Assembly (NCBI RefSeq): GCF_001544915.2 | Contig: NZ_FCOE02000008.1 | Coordinates: 62,001-126,000, forward strand | DNA from: Caballeronia pedi | GTDB taxonomy: Bacteria; Pseudomonadota; Gammaproteobacteria; Burkholderiales; Burkholderiaceae | Length of the DNA: 64,000 nucleotides | Reading direction: 5' to 3' | Part shown: one piece after another, positions 34,964-43,200 of the stretch | How the letters are laid out: each line of letters opens with the position of its first letter | How positions within the stretch are numbered: the first letter of the stretch is position 1 | The notes under the pieces: generated by a model | Databases searched by the model: none | Told to the model about the DNA's origin: nothing | The model's input: the letters and a program-made list of their open reading frames with translations, nothing else | Translations under genes and position numbers: made by a program

Positions 34964-35206
34964 ATGCACTCGACGAAGCACCGCTGCGCGTGGCCTCACT
35001 GCGACGAATTGGTCGCACGCAACATGTGGGGTTGCAAGGTGCATTGGTACATGCTGCCGTCGCAGCTGCGTTCGTGGATCGGTCGCGCGTATCGGCAAGG
35101 CCTTGCCGCCGACGCGCACCCGACCCGCTACTACGTGAAGGCGCATCAGGCCGCGCTCGCTTGGATCGCGGAGAACTGCACGACCGAGGACGAACATGCA
35201 CGGTGA
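34964..35206 (+). CDS. Small Cys/His-containing phage protein
   Basis: An 80-residue protein starting MHSTKHRCAWPHCDELVARNMWGCKVHWYMLP; the C-x4-C...C-x2-H pattern suggests zinc binding. Its end overlaps the next gene by eleven bases. Similar small proteins sit in the same place in other phages; role unknown. Confidence 0.6.
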   Translation: MHSTKHRCAWPHCDELVARNMWGCKVHWYMLPSQLRSWIGRAYRQGLAADAHPTRYYVKAHQAALAWIAENCTTEDEHAR

Positions 35207-35861
35207 GATTTTTCGGGACGTCGCTGTCGCACTGACGACCAGCTATCGCATGGCGAGTACACCCGCCGTCGATGCTGGCGCGACCCGCCGCGCCCTGATC
35301 GTGATCGCCGTCTCGCAGGCCAGCCGCTCACGCATGCAGTCCGACTACGTGAAACGGCTGGTCGGCTATCCCTCGCGCGTCGTGGACCTCTCAGGACTCA
35401 CGCGGCTCGAAGCCCGCGCACAATGCGCGCTCGTGCGCGAGGCCGTCGTCAACCGGCTATCGATTCCCGAAGCGTGCGCCGTGCTCGCGCGCTTCAGTCA
35501 AACCCCCGGCGAGAAGCAAATGGGTGTGTCGGGACTCGTCGCGCATTTCTCGGCGACGGGTCCCGCTTCCCTGCGCTCGCTCGATGACCCGCTCGCCGAT
35601 CCCCTGTGGGACCTGCTCTGGCGTCATTACCTGCCGCAGCGCTACGGCGACGGCCTGTCGCTGCGGGAGATTGCGCGCCGCACGCATATGAGCAAGTCCG
35701 CACTGTCGCGCCGCGCCGACGAACTCGCGCATGACCTCGACGCGCTCGAACAGCAGGCGCTTAAGAGTCTCGAACATTCATTCGTGCCTGAGGGCCTATG
35801 CGAGGCGCTGCTCGCCCGGATCGATAGCACGCCTAGCGGGTCCGTGAAACAGACCGCGTGA
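35196..35861 (+). CDS. HTH protein in the late-regulator (Q-like) position
   Basis: A 221-residue protein with a helix-turn-helix near residues 150-185 (GLSLREIARRTHMSKSALSRRADELAHDLDALEQQAL), resembling sigma-region or antiterminator-type HTHs. It is the last gene of the early operon. It sits directly before a promoter-terminator leader that precedes the late genes, which is where lambda Q lies. I infer an antitermination or late-activation role from this position; there is no recognisable similarity to lambda Q itself. Confidence 0.6.
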   Translation: MHGEIFRDVAVALTTSYRMASTPAVDAGATRRALIVIAVSQASRSRMQSDYVKRLVGYPSRVVDLSGLTRLEARAQCALVREAVVNRLSIPEACAVLARFSQTPGEKQMGVSGLVAHFSATGPASLRSLDDPLADPLWDLLWRHYLPQRYGDGLSLREIARRTHMSKSALSRRADELAHDLDALEQQALKSLEHSFVPEGLCEALLARIDSTPSGSVKQTA

Positions 35862-35868
35862 AACATTC

Positions 35869-35897
35869 TTGCGGTCGTGGGACAAATTGCCTATGCT
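35869..35897 (+). promoter_or_regulatory. Candidate late promoter
   Basis: TTGCGG (35,869) and TATGCT (35,892) separated by 17 bp form a sigma70-type promoter. It would start transcription about 45 bp before the terminator at 35,946. Confidence 0.6.
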
Positions 35898-35945
35898 CTG
35901 CGCAATGTGGCGTCGTGTGTTCGCCATTTCTGCTTGCGCTGTCTC

Positions 35946-35982
35946 AGTCCGCTTCCCTCGGCAGGGAGCGGACTTTTTTTTT
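35946..35982 (+). terminator. Strong intrinsic terminator in the late leader
   Basis: Twelve-base-pair stem (AGTCCGCTTCCCT with AGGGAGCGGACT, one bulged base), loop CGGC and a run of nine T residues. It lies between the late promoter candidate and the first late gene, as lambda tR' does. Confidence 0.9.
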
Positions 35983-35996
35983 GGAGCGACGCCACG

Positions 35997-36275
35997 ATGA
36001 ACGCATTCGGACGCTGGCTGCGCAAGGTCACTGGCGACGTTGCGCCGATCGTGAGCGAGATCGAGATCGCCTCGTTGCATCCCGGCGACCTGCTTATCTT
36101 TCACCTTCCCGAGCAGCTATCGCCCGATCAGGTCGAGCGGCTGCGCGCGGACCTCACGACACGACTGCCGAGGACGGTCAACTGCTGCCTGATGGTCGGC
36201 GAAGACGTTCGTGTCGATATCGTTCGGGTCGTCGATCCGACGACTCGCCCTATGCAACGCCCGATAGGCGGATAG
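35997..36275 (+). CDS. First late gene, hypothetical
   Basis: A 92-residue protein (MNAFGRWLRKVTGDVAPIVSEIEIASLHPGDLLIFHLPEQLSPDQVERLRADLTTRL). The start at 35997 has GGAG. It is immediately downstream of the late terminator. The DLLIFHLPEQLSPDQVERL segment resembles small phage proteins near the terminase. Function unknown. Confidence 0.6.
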   Translation: MNAFGRWLRKVTGDVAPIVSEIEIASLHPGDLLIFHLPEQLSPDQVERLRADLTTRLPRTVNCCLMVGEDVRVDIVRVVDPTTRPMQRPIGG

Positions 36276-36289
36276 CTCTAGGAGGTCTC

Positions 36290-36652
36290 ATGCTGACGAT
36301 GCAACAGGCCCGCGACATGCGGCAAGGCATAACCCTGTCTGGCGATCGCAATCAGTGCAGCGAGTGCGGCCTGCTGTTCAATAGCTCAGGCGCTTTCGAT
36401 AAGCACCGTACAGGCCGCATCGGAGTGTACGAAGGACCTGAGGCCCGCAGATGCTTGTCCCCTTCAGAGATGCGCCTCACTGGCATGGCGGTAAATCCTG
36501 CCGGATTCTGGGTCAAGGCCCTGATGACTGAGGAAGAGAGGGAAAGGGCAAAGGCAGGAATCGATTCTGATCTGTTACAGGTAGAGCTAGAAGCCTCTGG
36601 CAGGCCTTCGGAGGTAGTAGGACAGCGGGAAGCCCCTGCCAGCCCCTCCTAG
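36290..36652 (+). CDS. Small phage protein with a Cys2-type zinc-finger-like segment
   Basis: A 120-residue protein starting at the ATG at 36290 (AGGAGG). QCSECGLLFNSSGAFDKHRTG resembles a C2H2 finger with CxxC and a His. Similar proteins occur between late regulators and terminase in other phages. The C-terminal half is charged and lacks motifs. Confidence 0.65.
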   Translation: MLTMQQARDMRQGITLSGDRNQCSECGLLFNSSGAFDKHRTGRIGVYEGPEARRCLSPSEMRLTGMAVNPAGFWVKALMTEEERERAKAGIDSDLLQVELEASGRPSEVVGQREAPASPS

Positions 36653-36677
36653 CATTTGGCTGAAAGCCCGCTCTGTC

Positions 36678-36980
36678 ATGTCTGCACCTGACCAACCCCG
36701 GCAAGTGCGGACCAGAGGCCGCCGCTGGCTCAGGATCAGGGCCCGTCACCTTGCCGAGTACCCGCTCTGCGTCAAGTGCCTGTCTCAGGGCTTCACCACT
36801 CAGGCACAGGAAGTCGACCACATAGTCCCCTTGTTCAAGGGCGGCACTGATGCCCCGAGCAACCTGCAATCGCTCTGCGTGACCTGTCATGCGGACAAGA
36901 CTCGCGACGACTGCGGCCTTGCTCCGATCGGTTGCGACGTGTTCGGCTCGCCGATCGAGGCGAAACGAAAGTTCCGATGA
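36678..36980 (+). CDS. HNH endonuclease
   Basis: A 100-residue HNH nuclease with CVKC, the HNH-type EVDHIVPLFKGGTDAPSNLQSLCVTCHADKT (His/Asn/His set and two CxxC pairs). HNH proteins next to the terminase are needed for cos cleavage or packaging in HK97-like phages. The 139-bp region after it is the candidate cos. Confidence 0.88.
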   Translation: MSAPDQPRQVRTRGRRWLRIRARHLAEYPLCVKCLSQGFTTQAQEVDHIVPLFKGGTDAPSNLQSLCVTCHADKTRDDCGLAPIGCDVFGSPIEAKRKFR

Positions 36981-36997
36981 TCGGCCGCCGCCGTCGT

Positions 36998-37047
36998 CGC
37001 TCGCGGGTCGCGCCGTGGGGGGCCGTTTGTAACTTTTTTCGCGAGCG
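36998..37047. other. Candidate cos/packaging site
   Basis: Perfect inverted arms CGCTCGCG (36,998-37,005) and CGCGAGCG (37,040-37,047) flank a 34-base spacer containing CCGTGGGGGGCCG and a T tract. It lies just after the HNH gene, where cos is expected. It is only a candidate. Confidence 0.4.
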
Positions 37048-37119
37048 GTGGACACCCCGTGCCCTCCTTTATTTTTAGAAATCCGTTCTATCGCCGGGCC
37101 TGCCTCATAGGGAGCGTCA

Positions 37120-37650
37120 ATGGACCAGCCTGTTAAAAATGCGCCGCAGTGGCCCGCGGCCAAGGTGCAACTGTGGGACATCGAGAAGCTGATTCCCTAC
37201 GCACGCAACGCGAAACAGCACTCTGCAACGCAGGTCGCGCAGCTTGCCGCGAGCATGCGCGAGTGGGGCTTCACGATGCCGGTTCTCGCCGCCGAGGATG
37301 GCACGATCATCGCCGGTCACGGTCGGGTCATGGCAGCGAGACTGCTCGAATGGGAGCGCTTGCCGGTCATGATCGCGAAGGGTTGGACCGACGCGCAACG
37401 CCGCGCGTATGTCCTGGCCGACAACCGCCTGGCCGAGTCGCCGTGGGACGATGAACTGCTGGCGGTCGAACTCGACGCGCTCGCGTCCGATAAGTTCGAC
37501 ATGTCGCTGCTCGGCTTCACGAACGACGAGATGGACGCCCTTGCAAACGCAGGCGAATTCGGCCCCGGCAGCGCAGGCGATCAAGGCGACCTCTCGACGT
37601 TACAGCCGATCATCTGCCCGCATTGCGGCGGTGAGGTCCCCCGCAAATGA
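37120..37650 (+). CDS. ParB-like nuclease-domain protein with C-terminal zinc knuckle
   Basis: A 176-residue protein. Residues 15-110 are a ParB/sulfiredoxin-like domain with LIPYARNAKQHS, VAQLAASMREWGFTMPVL, the GHGRVMAARLL motif and YVLADNRLAESPWDDELL. In many phages this domain is the front half of a DNA methyltransferase; here no methyltransferase follows and the chain ends in ICPHCGGEVPRK, a zinc knuckle. The Mom-like gene overlaps its stop by four bases, so the two probably act together in DNA modification. The role is inferred. Confidence 0.8.
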   Translation: MDQPVKNAPQWPAAKVQLWDIEKLIPYARNAKQHSATQVAQLAASMREWGFTMPVLAAEDGTIIAGHGRVMAARLLEWERLPVMIAKGWTDAQRRAYVLADNRLAESPWDDELLAVELDALASDKFDMSLLGFTNDEMDALANAGEFGPGSAGDQGDLSTLQPIICPHCGGEVPRK

Positions 37651-38453
37651 GCACGCCCGCTCGCCTGTCCGAAGCGACCGGAGCGAAGCCCGCTCTGCGC
37701 ATCGATTGGGCGACCGACGAGGCTGTCGCCTATGCCTGCGGTCACTGGCACTACTCCCGATCGGTCCCGGTCAGTACGAACGTCAAGATCGGCGCATGGG
37801 AAGGCGATCGCTTTATCGGCATCGTGCTGTTCAGTCGCGGCGCGAACCGGCATATCGGCAACCCCTACGGCCTCACGCAAACCGAGTGCTGCGAACTCTC
37901 GCGCGTCGCGCTGCGTGACCATCAGACGCCTGTGTCGCGCATCGTCATGCTGGCCGTCAAGTTCCTGCGCAAGGCCTCACCCGGCCTGCGCCTGATCGTC
38001 AGCTATGCCGACACCGTACAAGGCCATGTCGGCGGCATCTATCAGGCCATGAACTGGATTTATACCGGCGTCGGCAAGACGACACGCGTCGTCGTGCATG
38101 GCGAGGTCCTGCACGGTAAGACCGCGAGCAGCCGCTACGGCAAGCGAGGGTTCAACCTCAAGTGGCTAATCGCGAACGTGGATCCGAAGGCGACCCGCAT
38201 CGACGGCGGCGACAAGCATCGCTACCTGCTGCCGCTCGATGACGACATGCGTGCTCAGGTCGCACCGCTTGCCAAGCCTTACCCGAAGTCTGATTCAACC
38301 CCGCGCGAGAAGCGGGCGATGACCGGTTCCACCGGTACAGCGGCGGTTCAACACCGACCCTCGCGCTCCATCCTTAAGACGGTGACTCATGCCCGGAATC
38401 CGAAAAGGGCGCGGCACAGTGCCAAGAAAGCCAACTCACCTGCGGGTGATTGA
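37647..38453 (+). CDS. Mom-like DNA-modification protein
   Basis: A 268-residue protein of the Mom family (GNAT-related fold; phage Mu Mom converts adenine to a methylcarbamoyl derivative that resists restriction). Matching segments are ACGHWHYSRSVPVSTNVKIGAWEGDRFIGIVLFSRGANRHIGNPYGL, CCELSRVALRDHQTPVSRIV and LIVSYADTVQGHVGGIYQAMNWIYTG. The last 80 residues form a basic tail. Its 3' end overlaps terS by 65 bp. It would modify phage DNA just before packaging. Activity is unproven. Confidence 0.82.
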   Translation: MSTPARLSEATGAKPALRIDWATDEAVAYACGHWHYSRSVPVSTNVKIGAWEGDRFIGIVLFSRGANRHIGNPYGLTQTECCELSRVALRDHQTPVSRIVMLAVKFLRKASPGLRLIVSYADTVQGHVGGIYQAMNWIYTGVGKTTRVVVHGEVLHGKTASSRYGKRGFNLKWLIANVDPKATRIDGGDKHRYLLPLDDDMRAQVAPLAKPYPKSDSTPREKRAMTGSTGTAAVQHRPSRSILKTVTHARNPKRARHSAKKANSPAGD

Positions 38454-38862
38454 AGGCACGACGCACAAAAACCGCAACCCCTACGAACCTAAGCCCGAAC
38501 TCGCGATCCCTGAGCCGCCGACGCATATGTCACGCACGGCGCGCGCCGAATGGGACCGCCTAAGTGTGGTCCTGTTCAGGCTCGGCCTGCTCACGCATCT
38601 CGATCGCGGCGCGCTCGCGGCTGTCTGCTCGGCCTACGGTCGTTGGGTCGATGCCGAGGAAGCGCTCGAAAAGATGGGCCGTCCGCTGCTGTACAAGACG
38701 ACCAACGGCAATTGGATACAGCACCCGCTGATCGGCACGGCGAACCGCGCGGCGTATCAATACGTCCACCTTGCCGCCGAGTTCGGCCTCTCACCTTCGG
38801 CACGCGCGAACATCCGCGTGAATCCTGATGACAACCAAGACCCGGCCAAAGCCTACTTCTGA
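38389..38862 (+). CDS. terS: Terminase small subunit, P27 family
   Basis: A 157-residue P27-type small terminase (KPTHLRVIEGTTHKNRNPYEPKPELAIPEPPTHMSRTARAEWDRL, then LLTHLDRGALAAVCSAYGRWVDAEEAL). It recognises the phage DNA and loads TerL. It starts inside the end of the Mom-like gene and overlaps terL by 35 bp. Confidence 0.9.
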   Translation: MPGIRKGRGTVPRKPTHLRVIEGTTHKNRNPYEPKPELAIPEPPTHMSRTARAEWDRLSVVLFRLGLLTHLDRGALAAVCSAYGRWVDAEEALEKMGRPLLYKTTNGNWIQHPLIGTANRAAYQYVHLAAEFGLSPSARANIRVNPDDNQDPAKAYF

Positions 38863-40669
38863 GCCGACAGGGCCGGTCGCTGATCCTGTCACGCAGTTCG
38901 CGAAGGACGTTCATAGCGGTGCGATCGTGGCAGGCCCTGACGTGCGCGCGGCCTGCCGCCGTCACCTGCATGACCTGCGGCACGGCAAGGCCCGAGGGCT
39001 TAAGTGGGACCTGCCCGCCGCGATGCGCGTGATTAACTTCTATCCCGACGTGCTGCGCCTGAACGGCGGCGAGTTCGAGGGCGTGTCCTTCGGCCTGCTG
39101 CCGTGGGAGGCCTTCATCGTCGGCAGCTTGTTCGGCTGGAAGCGTCGCGACGGCTCACGCCGCTTTCGTGAGGCCTATGTCGAGTCGGGCAAGGGTAGCG
39201 GTAAGTCACCGCTTGCGGCCGGCATTGGCCTGTACATGCTCGTCGCCGATGGCGAGGAACGTGCCGAGGTGTATGCAGCAGCGACGAAGAAAGAGCAAGC
39301 GCAGATTCTGTTTCGCGATGCGGTCGCGATGGTCGATCTATCGCCGACGCTCTCGTCACGTATCACGAAGTCGGGCCGCGCCGAACGCACGTTCAACCTC
39401 GCGTACATACATAAGGCCTCGTTCTTTCGCACGATCGCGAGTGACACGACAGGCCAGTCAGGACCGCGCCCGCATTGCGCACTGATCGACGAGATTCACG
39501 AGCACAAGGACCGCACCGTCATCGACATGATGCAGGCAGGCAAGAAAGGCCGACGCCAGCCACTCATTTTCATGATTACGAACTCGGGCAGCGATCGCAC
39601 GTCGCTTTGCTTCGAGAAACACGAGTACGGGCAAAAGGTCGCCGCGCAGCAGCTTGCCGACGATGCGTTCTTCGCGTTCATCTGTTCCCTTGACGAAGGC
39701 GAGGACCCGTTCGAAGACGAGGCCTGTTGGGTCAAGGCGAATCCCTCGCTCGGGCAGACCATCCAGCATAGCTATCTCGACGAGCAGGTTCGGCAGGCGC
39801 GCGGCATGCCTTCGCTCGAATCCACCGTACGGCGCCTGAACTTCTGTCAGTGGGTGGACGCCGACGATCCTTGGATCACGACCGACGTATGGAAGTCATG
39901 TGAGGTCGGCGCACCGCTCGCAGTGCATGAGGTCATCGCCGACACCGATAGCGACGCGATGCCCGCGACATGGAAAGCGACCGTCGAGCGTGCGCTCGCT
40001 GAACGCGACGCGATGCTTGAGCGCATGAAAGGCCGCGAAGTGTTCGGCGGGCTTGACCTCTCGGGCACGCGCGACTTGACCGCGTTCGCAGCTGCGTGCA
40101 AGCAGGACGACGGCAGCGTCGATGCCTTCGTTGAGTTCTGGACGCCCGGCGACACGCTCGCCGAACGTGCGCGACTGGACAACGTGCCGTACACGGTCTG
40201 GAGCAAGGCCGGATTCATGCATGCGCGTGAGGGTTCGATCGTGCGCTATCGCGATGTCGTGCAGCGCTTCGTCGAGCTACACGAGCAACTGAACATTGCG
40301 CGCATCGCGTTCGACACGTATCGCATGAAGGACTTCGAGCAGGCCCTCGAAGAGGCCCGCCTCGTGCTGAAACTCGTACCTCACGGCCAAGGCTTCACAC
40401 GCGCCGCGGAGTCGGGCCTATGGATGCCACGCTCGATCGAAATACTCGAACAGCTTGTGTTCGATCAGACCTTGCGCGTCGCCTATAACCCCTGCCTGCG
40501 CTGGAACGTGCTGAACGCCGAGGTCAAGGCCGACGCGAAGAACAATCGCGTGTTTCACAAGGCCCGGCAGCAGAAGCGCATCGACGGCCTTGTCGCCTTG
40601 ACGATGGCGATCGCACTCGCAGGCGCGACCGAGCGCCAGCCCGAGTACCAAATGCTTTTCATCGGCTAA
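38828..40669 (+). CDS. terL: Terminase large subunit
   Basis: A 613-residue packaging ATPase/nuclease of the HK97 group. Walker A is SGKGSGKSP (residues 120-128), Walker B ALIDEIHEH (Asp221/Glu222), coupling motif ITNSGSD, and the nuclease start GGLDLSGTRDLTAFA. Full length and intact. It starts within terS. Confidence 0.95.
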   Translation: MTTKTRPKPTSEPTGPVADPVTQFAKDVHSGAIVAGPDVRAACRRHLHDLRHGKARGLKWDLPAAMRVINFYPDVLRLNGGEFEGVSFGLLPWEAFIVGSLFGWKRRDGSRRFREAYVESGKGSGKSPLAAGIGLYMLVADGEERAEVYAAATKKEQAQILFRDAVAMVDLSPTLSSRITKSGRAERTFNLAYIHKASFFRTIASDTTGQSGPRPHCALIDEIHEHKDRTVIDMMQAGKKGRRQPLIFMITNSGSDRTSLCFEKHEYGQKVAAQQLADDAFFAFICSLDEGEDPFEDEACWVKANPSLGQTIQHSYLDEQVRQARGMPSLESTVRRLNFCQWVDADDPWITTDVWKSCEVGAPLAVHEVIADTDSDAMPATWKATVERALAERDAMLERMKGREVFGGLDLSGTRDLTAFAAACKQDDGSVDAFVEFWTPGDTLAERARLDNVPYTVWSKAGFMHAREGSIVRYRDVVQRFVELHEQLNIARIAFDTYRMKDFEQALEEARLVLKLVPHGQGFTRAAESGLWMPRSIEILEQLVFDQTLRVAYNPCLRWNVLNAEVKADAKNNRVFHKARQQKRIDGLVALTMAIALAGATERQPEYQMLFIG

Positions 40670-40680
40670 CGGAGATAGAC

Positions 40681-41286
40681 ATGAAACTCGAACGCGCTTA
40701 CACGCTGCTCGACGTGCGCAGCAGTGACGACGAAGCCCGCACGATTGAGGGCATCGCCAGCACGCCGACGCCTGACCGCTACGAGGATATCGTCGAGCCG
40801 CTCGGCGCGAAGTATGCACTGCCGATGCCGCTGTTGTGGCAGCACCGCAGCGACGCACCTGTCGGACATGTCGAGTTTGCGAAGCCCGACAAGACCGGCA
40901 TTCCGTTCAAGGCCCGCGTGCTCAAGACTGACGAGCCGGGCACGCTTCGCGATCGGCTCGACGAGGCTTGGCAGTCCGTCAAGATGGGCCTCATTCGTGC
41001 CGTCAGTATCGGCTTCCGTCCGATCGAGTATTCAATGATCGAAGGCGGCGGCATTCGCTTCCTGTCGTGGGAGTGGCTAGAGCTATCGCTCGTGACCATC
41101 CCCGCGAACGGTGAGGCAACCATCAACGTCGTTCGCAACATCGACGCCAGCGAACGGGCCGCGTCCGGCCAAGGTTCGTCGACGATCGAACGTCCCGCAT
41201 CACGCGTCGTGCGCCTGCATGACGATCCCCTCTCGCGCGCTCGCGAACCCTTCGTGATTCACACTATCCATCGGAGCGTGAAATGA
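40681..41286 (+). CDS. HK97-type prohead protease
   Basis: A 201-residue protease (SYNTHETIC herpes-like U35 fold). Catalytic His55 lies in LLWQHRSDAPVG and Ser109 in IRAVSIGFRP; the third acid is in WEWLELSLV. It matures the capsid and removes the delta domain. It overlaps the capsid gene by four bases. Confidence 0.92.
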   Translation: MKLERAYTLLDVRSSDDEARTIEGIASTPTPDRYEDIVEPLGAKYALPMPLLWQHRSDAPVGHVEFAKPDKTGIPFKARVLKTDEPGTLRDRLDEAWQSVKMGLIRAVSIGFRPIEYSMIEGGGIRFLSWEWLELSLVTIPANGEATINVVRNIDASERAASGQGSSTIERPASRVVRLHDDPLSRAREPFVIHTIHRSVK

Positions 41287-42782
41287 AGTTCACCATTCAG
41301 GAACAGATCGCGGCGTTCGAGGCACGCCGGGCCAGCGCGAACGCGCGCATGGTCGAAATCATGGAAGCGGCCGCCGAAGTCGGCGCGACGCTCGACACCG
41401 CCCAACAGGAAGAGTTCGACACGCTGACCGATGAAATCAAGGCGATCGATTCGCATATCGGACGGCTCAAGACCATCGAGGCTCAAGTCATCCGCGCCGC
41501 TTCACCGATCATCGTCACCGACCCGGCCAGCGCGAGCGCCGTGCGCGGCGGCGTCGTGGTCCCGCAGCAGCAGCAACGCAATCCGGTTATCACGGTGCAG
41601 CAGAACGTCGCGAAGGGCGTCGCCTTCACGCGCTATGCGATCGCACTGATGCGCGCTAAAGGCGACCTGATGCAAGCCGCCGAGATCGCCCGAGGCTGGC
41701 ACGACAGCACGCCGCAGGTCGAACTCGTGTTGCGTGCTGCTGTTGCCGCAGGCACGACGACCGATCCGGCATGGGCCGCGCCGCTCGTTGATTACACGAA
41801 CATGACCGGTGAGTTTATCGAACTGCTGCGGCCTGAAACGATCATGGGCCAGATTCAGGGCTTTCGTCGTGTGCCGTTCAATATCAAAATGCCGTCGCAG
41901 CTTTCCGGCAGCAGTGCGCAATGGGTCGGTGAAGGCAAGCCGAAGCCCGTTAGCGCCCTGAGCTTCGGCACGGTGACGCTCGGCTTTAGCAAGGCCGCTG
42001 GCATCGTCGTCATGACCGACGAGCTTGTCCGGTTCTCGAACCCGAGCGCCGAGGCGATCGTGCAACGCGACATGATCGCGACCATCGCACAGTTCCTTGA
42101 CGTGCAGTTCATCGACCCGACTGTCGCCGCCGTCGCGGGCGTGCATCCCGCCTCGATCACGAACGGTGCGCCGAACATCCCGGCGAGCGGACCGACCGCT
42201 GATGACCTGCGGCAGGATATCGGGACCTTGTTCGCGATGTTCGTGCAAGCCAACATGTCGATTCGTGGCGCGTACTGGATCATGGACCCGGTGATGGCGC
42301 TCTCGATCGGCATGCTGTCGAACGCGCTCGGTCAAGCCGAGTTCCCCGGCATCAACATGAACGGTGGCGTGTTCTTCGGCCTGCCGGTAGTCGTGTCCTC
42401 GAACGTGCCGCACCACACGAGCACAGGTGAATCGGACCCGGCGACGACCATGCTCGTGCTCGTGCTGCCGTCTGAAATCCTGCTCGCCGATGACGGCGGC
42501 GTCACGCTCGATGCATCGCGCGAGGCCTCGCTGCAACTCGACGATGCGCCGACAGCGGGAGCCGCGACGCTCGTCAGCCTGTGGCAAAACAACATGGTCG
42601 CGCTGCGTGCCGAGCGTTTCATCAACTGGCAGCGTCGGCGCAATCAGGCGGTCGCCTATATCACGGGCGCACGCTACGGCGGCAACTTCATTATCCCGAA
42701 GCCGCCTGTGACTGATGGCGAGGAAGGGACGAACGGCGAGCCGGTACGCGACGCAGGCCTTGTGACGACGACCCGCAGCTAG
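41283..42782 (+). CDS. Major capsid protein, HK97 type
   Basis: A 499-residue HK97-fold capsid protein. The N-terminal 100 residues form a coiled-coil delta scaffold (EEFDTLTDEIKAIDSHIGRLKTIEAQ), followed by the core (FIELLRPETIMGQIQGFRRVPFNIKMP, IVVMTDELVRFSNPSAEAIV). A strong terminator follows the gene. The portal gene lies downstream, not upstream as usual. Confidence 0.93.
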   Translation: MKFTIQEQIAAFEARRASANARMVEIMEAAAEVGATLDTAQQEEFDTLTDEIKAIDSHIGRLKTIEAQVIRAASPIIVTDPASASAVRGGVVVPQQQQRNPVITVQQNVAKGVAFTRYAIALMRAKGDLMQAAEIARGWHDSTPQVELVLRAAVAAGTTTDPAWAAPLVDYTNMTGEFIELLRPETIMGQIQGFRRVPFNIKMPSQLSGSSAQWVGEGKPKPVSALSFGTVTLGFSKAAGIVVMTDELVRFSNPSAEAIVQRDMIATIAQFLDVQFIDPTVAAVAGVHPASITNGAPNIPASGPTADDLRQDIGTLFAMFVQANMSIRGAYWIMDPVMALSIGMLSNALGQAEFPGINMNGGVFFGLPVVVSSNVPHHTSTGESDPATTMLVLVLPSEILLADDGGVTLDASREASLQLDDAPTAGAATLVSLWQNNMVALRAERFINWQRRRNQAVAYITGARYGGNFIIPKPPVTDGEEGTNGEPVRDAGLVTTTRS

Positions 42783-42838
42783 TGCGTTTAGTCGATCGCG
42801 CAACACATACAGGCTAAACAGGCCGCAGCAGCTAAACG

Positions 42839-42875
42839 AAGGGCACGACCGGCGATCGGCGTGCCCTTTCTTTTT
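42839..42875 (+). terminator. Internal terminator after the capsid gene
   Basis: Stem AAGGGCACG / CGTGCCCTT followed by TCTTTTT in the 106-bp gap before the next gene. It probably lowers portal and tail transcription relative to capsid. Confidence 0.8.
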
Positions 42876-42888
42876 GAGGGTAGCAACC

Positions 42889-43200
42889 ATGAAAGTCACG
42901 GCGAATCGCGCGTTCTCTTACGGGCGCAAGCAGTACGACAAGGGCGACGAAATCGAGATGCCTGAGCGCGACGCGAAGCTGCTGGCCGCGACCGGCCGCA
43001 TCCTCGTGCCTGAGCAGACAGCAGGCAAGGCCAAGCCTCAGGCAGGACGCCAGAAGCCCCACCAAGCCCCTGATAACCGACAGGAGCACGCAGAGCAGCA
43101 GGACGATGCCGAGGAAGGCAGCAAGGGCCGCAAGGGCAAGGGCAAAGCCTACAAGCGCCGCGACATGACTGCCGAGGGCAACCCGAGCGGAGACGAATGA
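42889..43200 (+). CDS. Small head-module protein, unknown
   Basis: A 103-residue protein (MKVTANRAFSYGRKQYDKGDEIEMPERDAKLLAATGRIL) with a beta-rich start that resembles small phage head-tail proteins, and a Gln/Lys-rich tail. GAGGG precedes the start at 42889. It overlaps the portal start. Confidence 0.65.
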   Translation: MKVTANRAFSYGRKQYDKGDEIEMPERDAKLLAATGRILVPEQTAGKAKPQAGRQKPHQAPDNRQEHAEQQDDAEEGSKGRKGKGKAYKRRDMTAEGNPSGDE

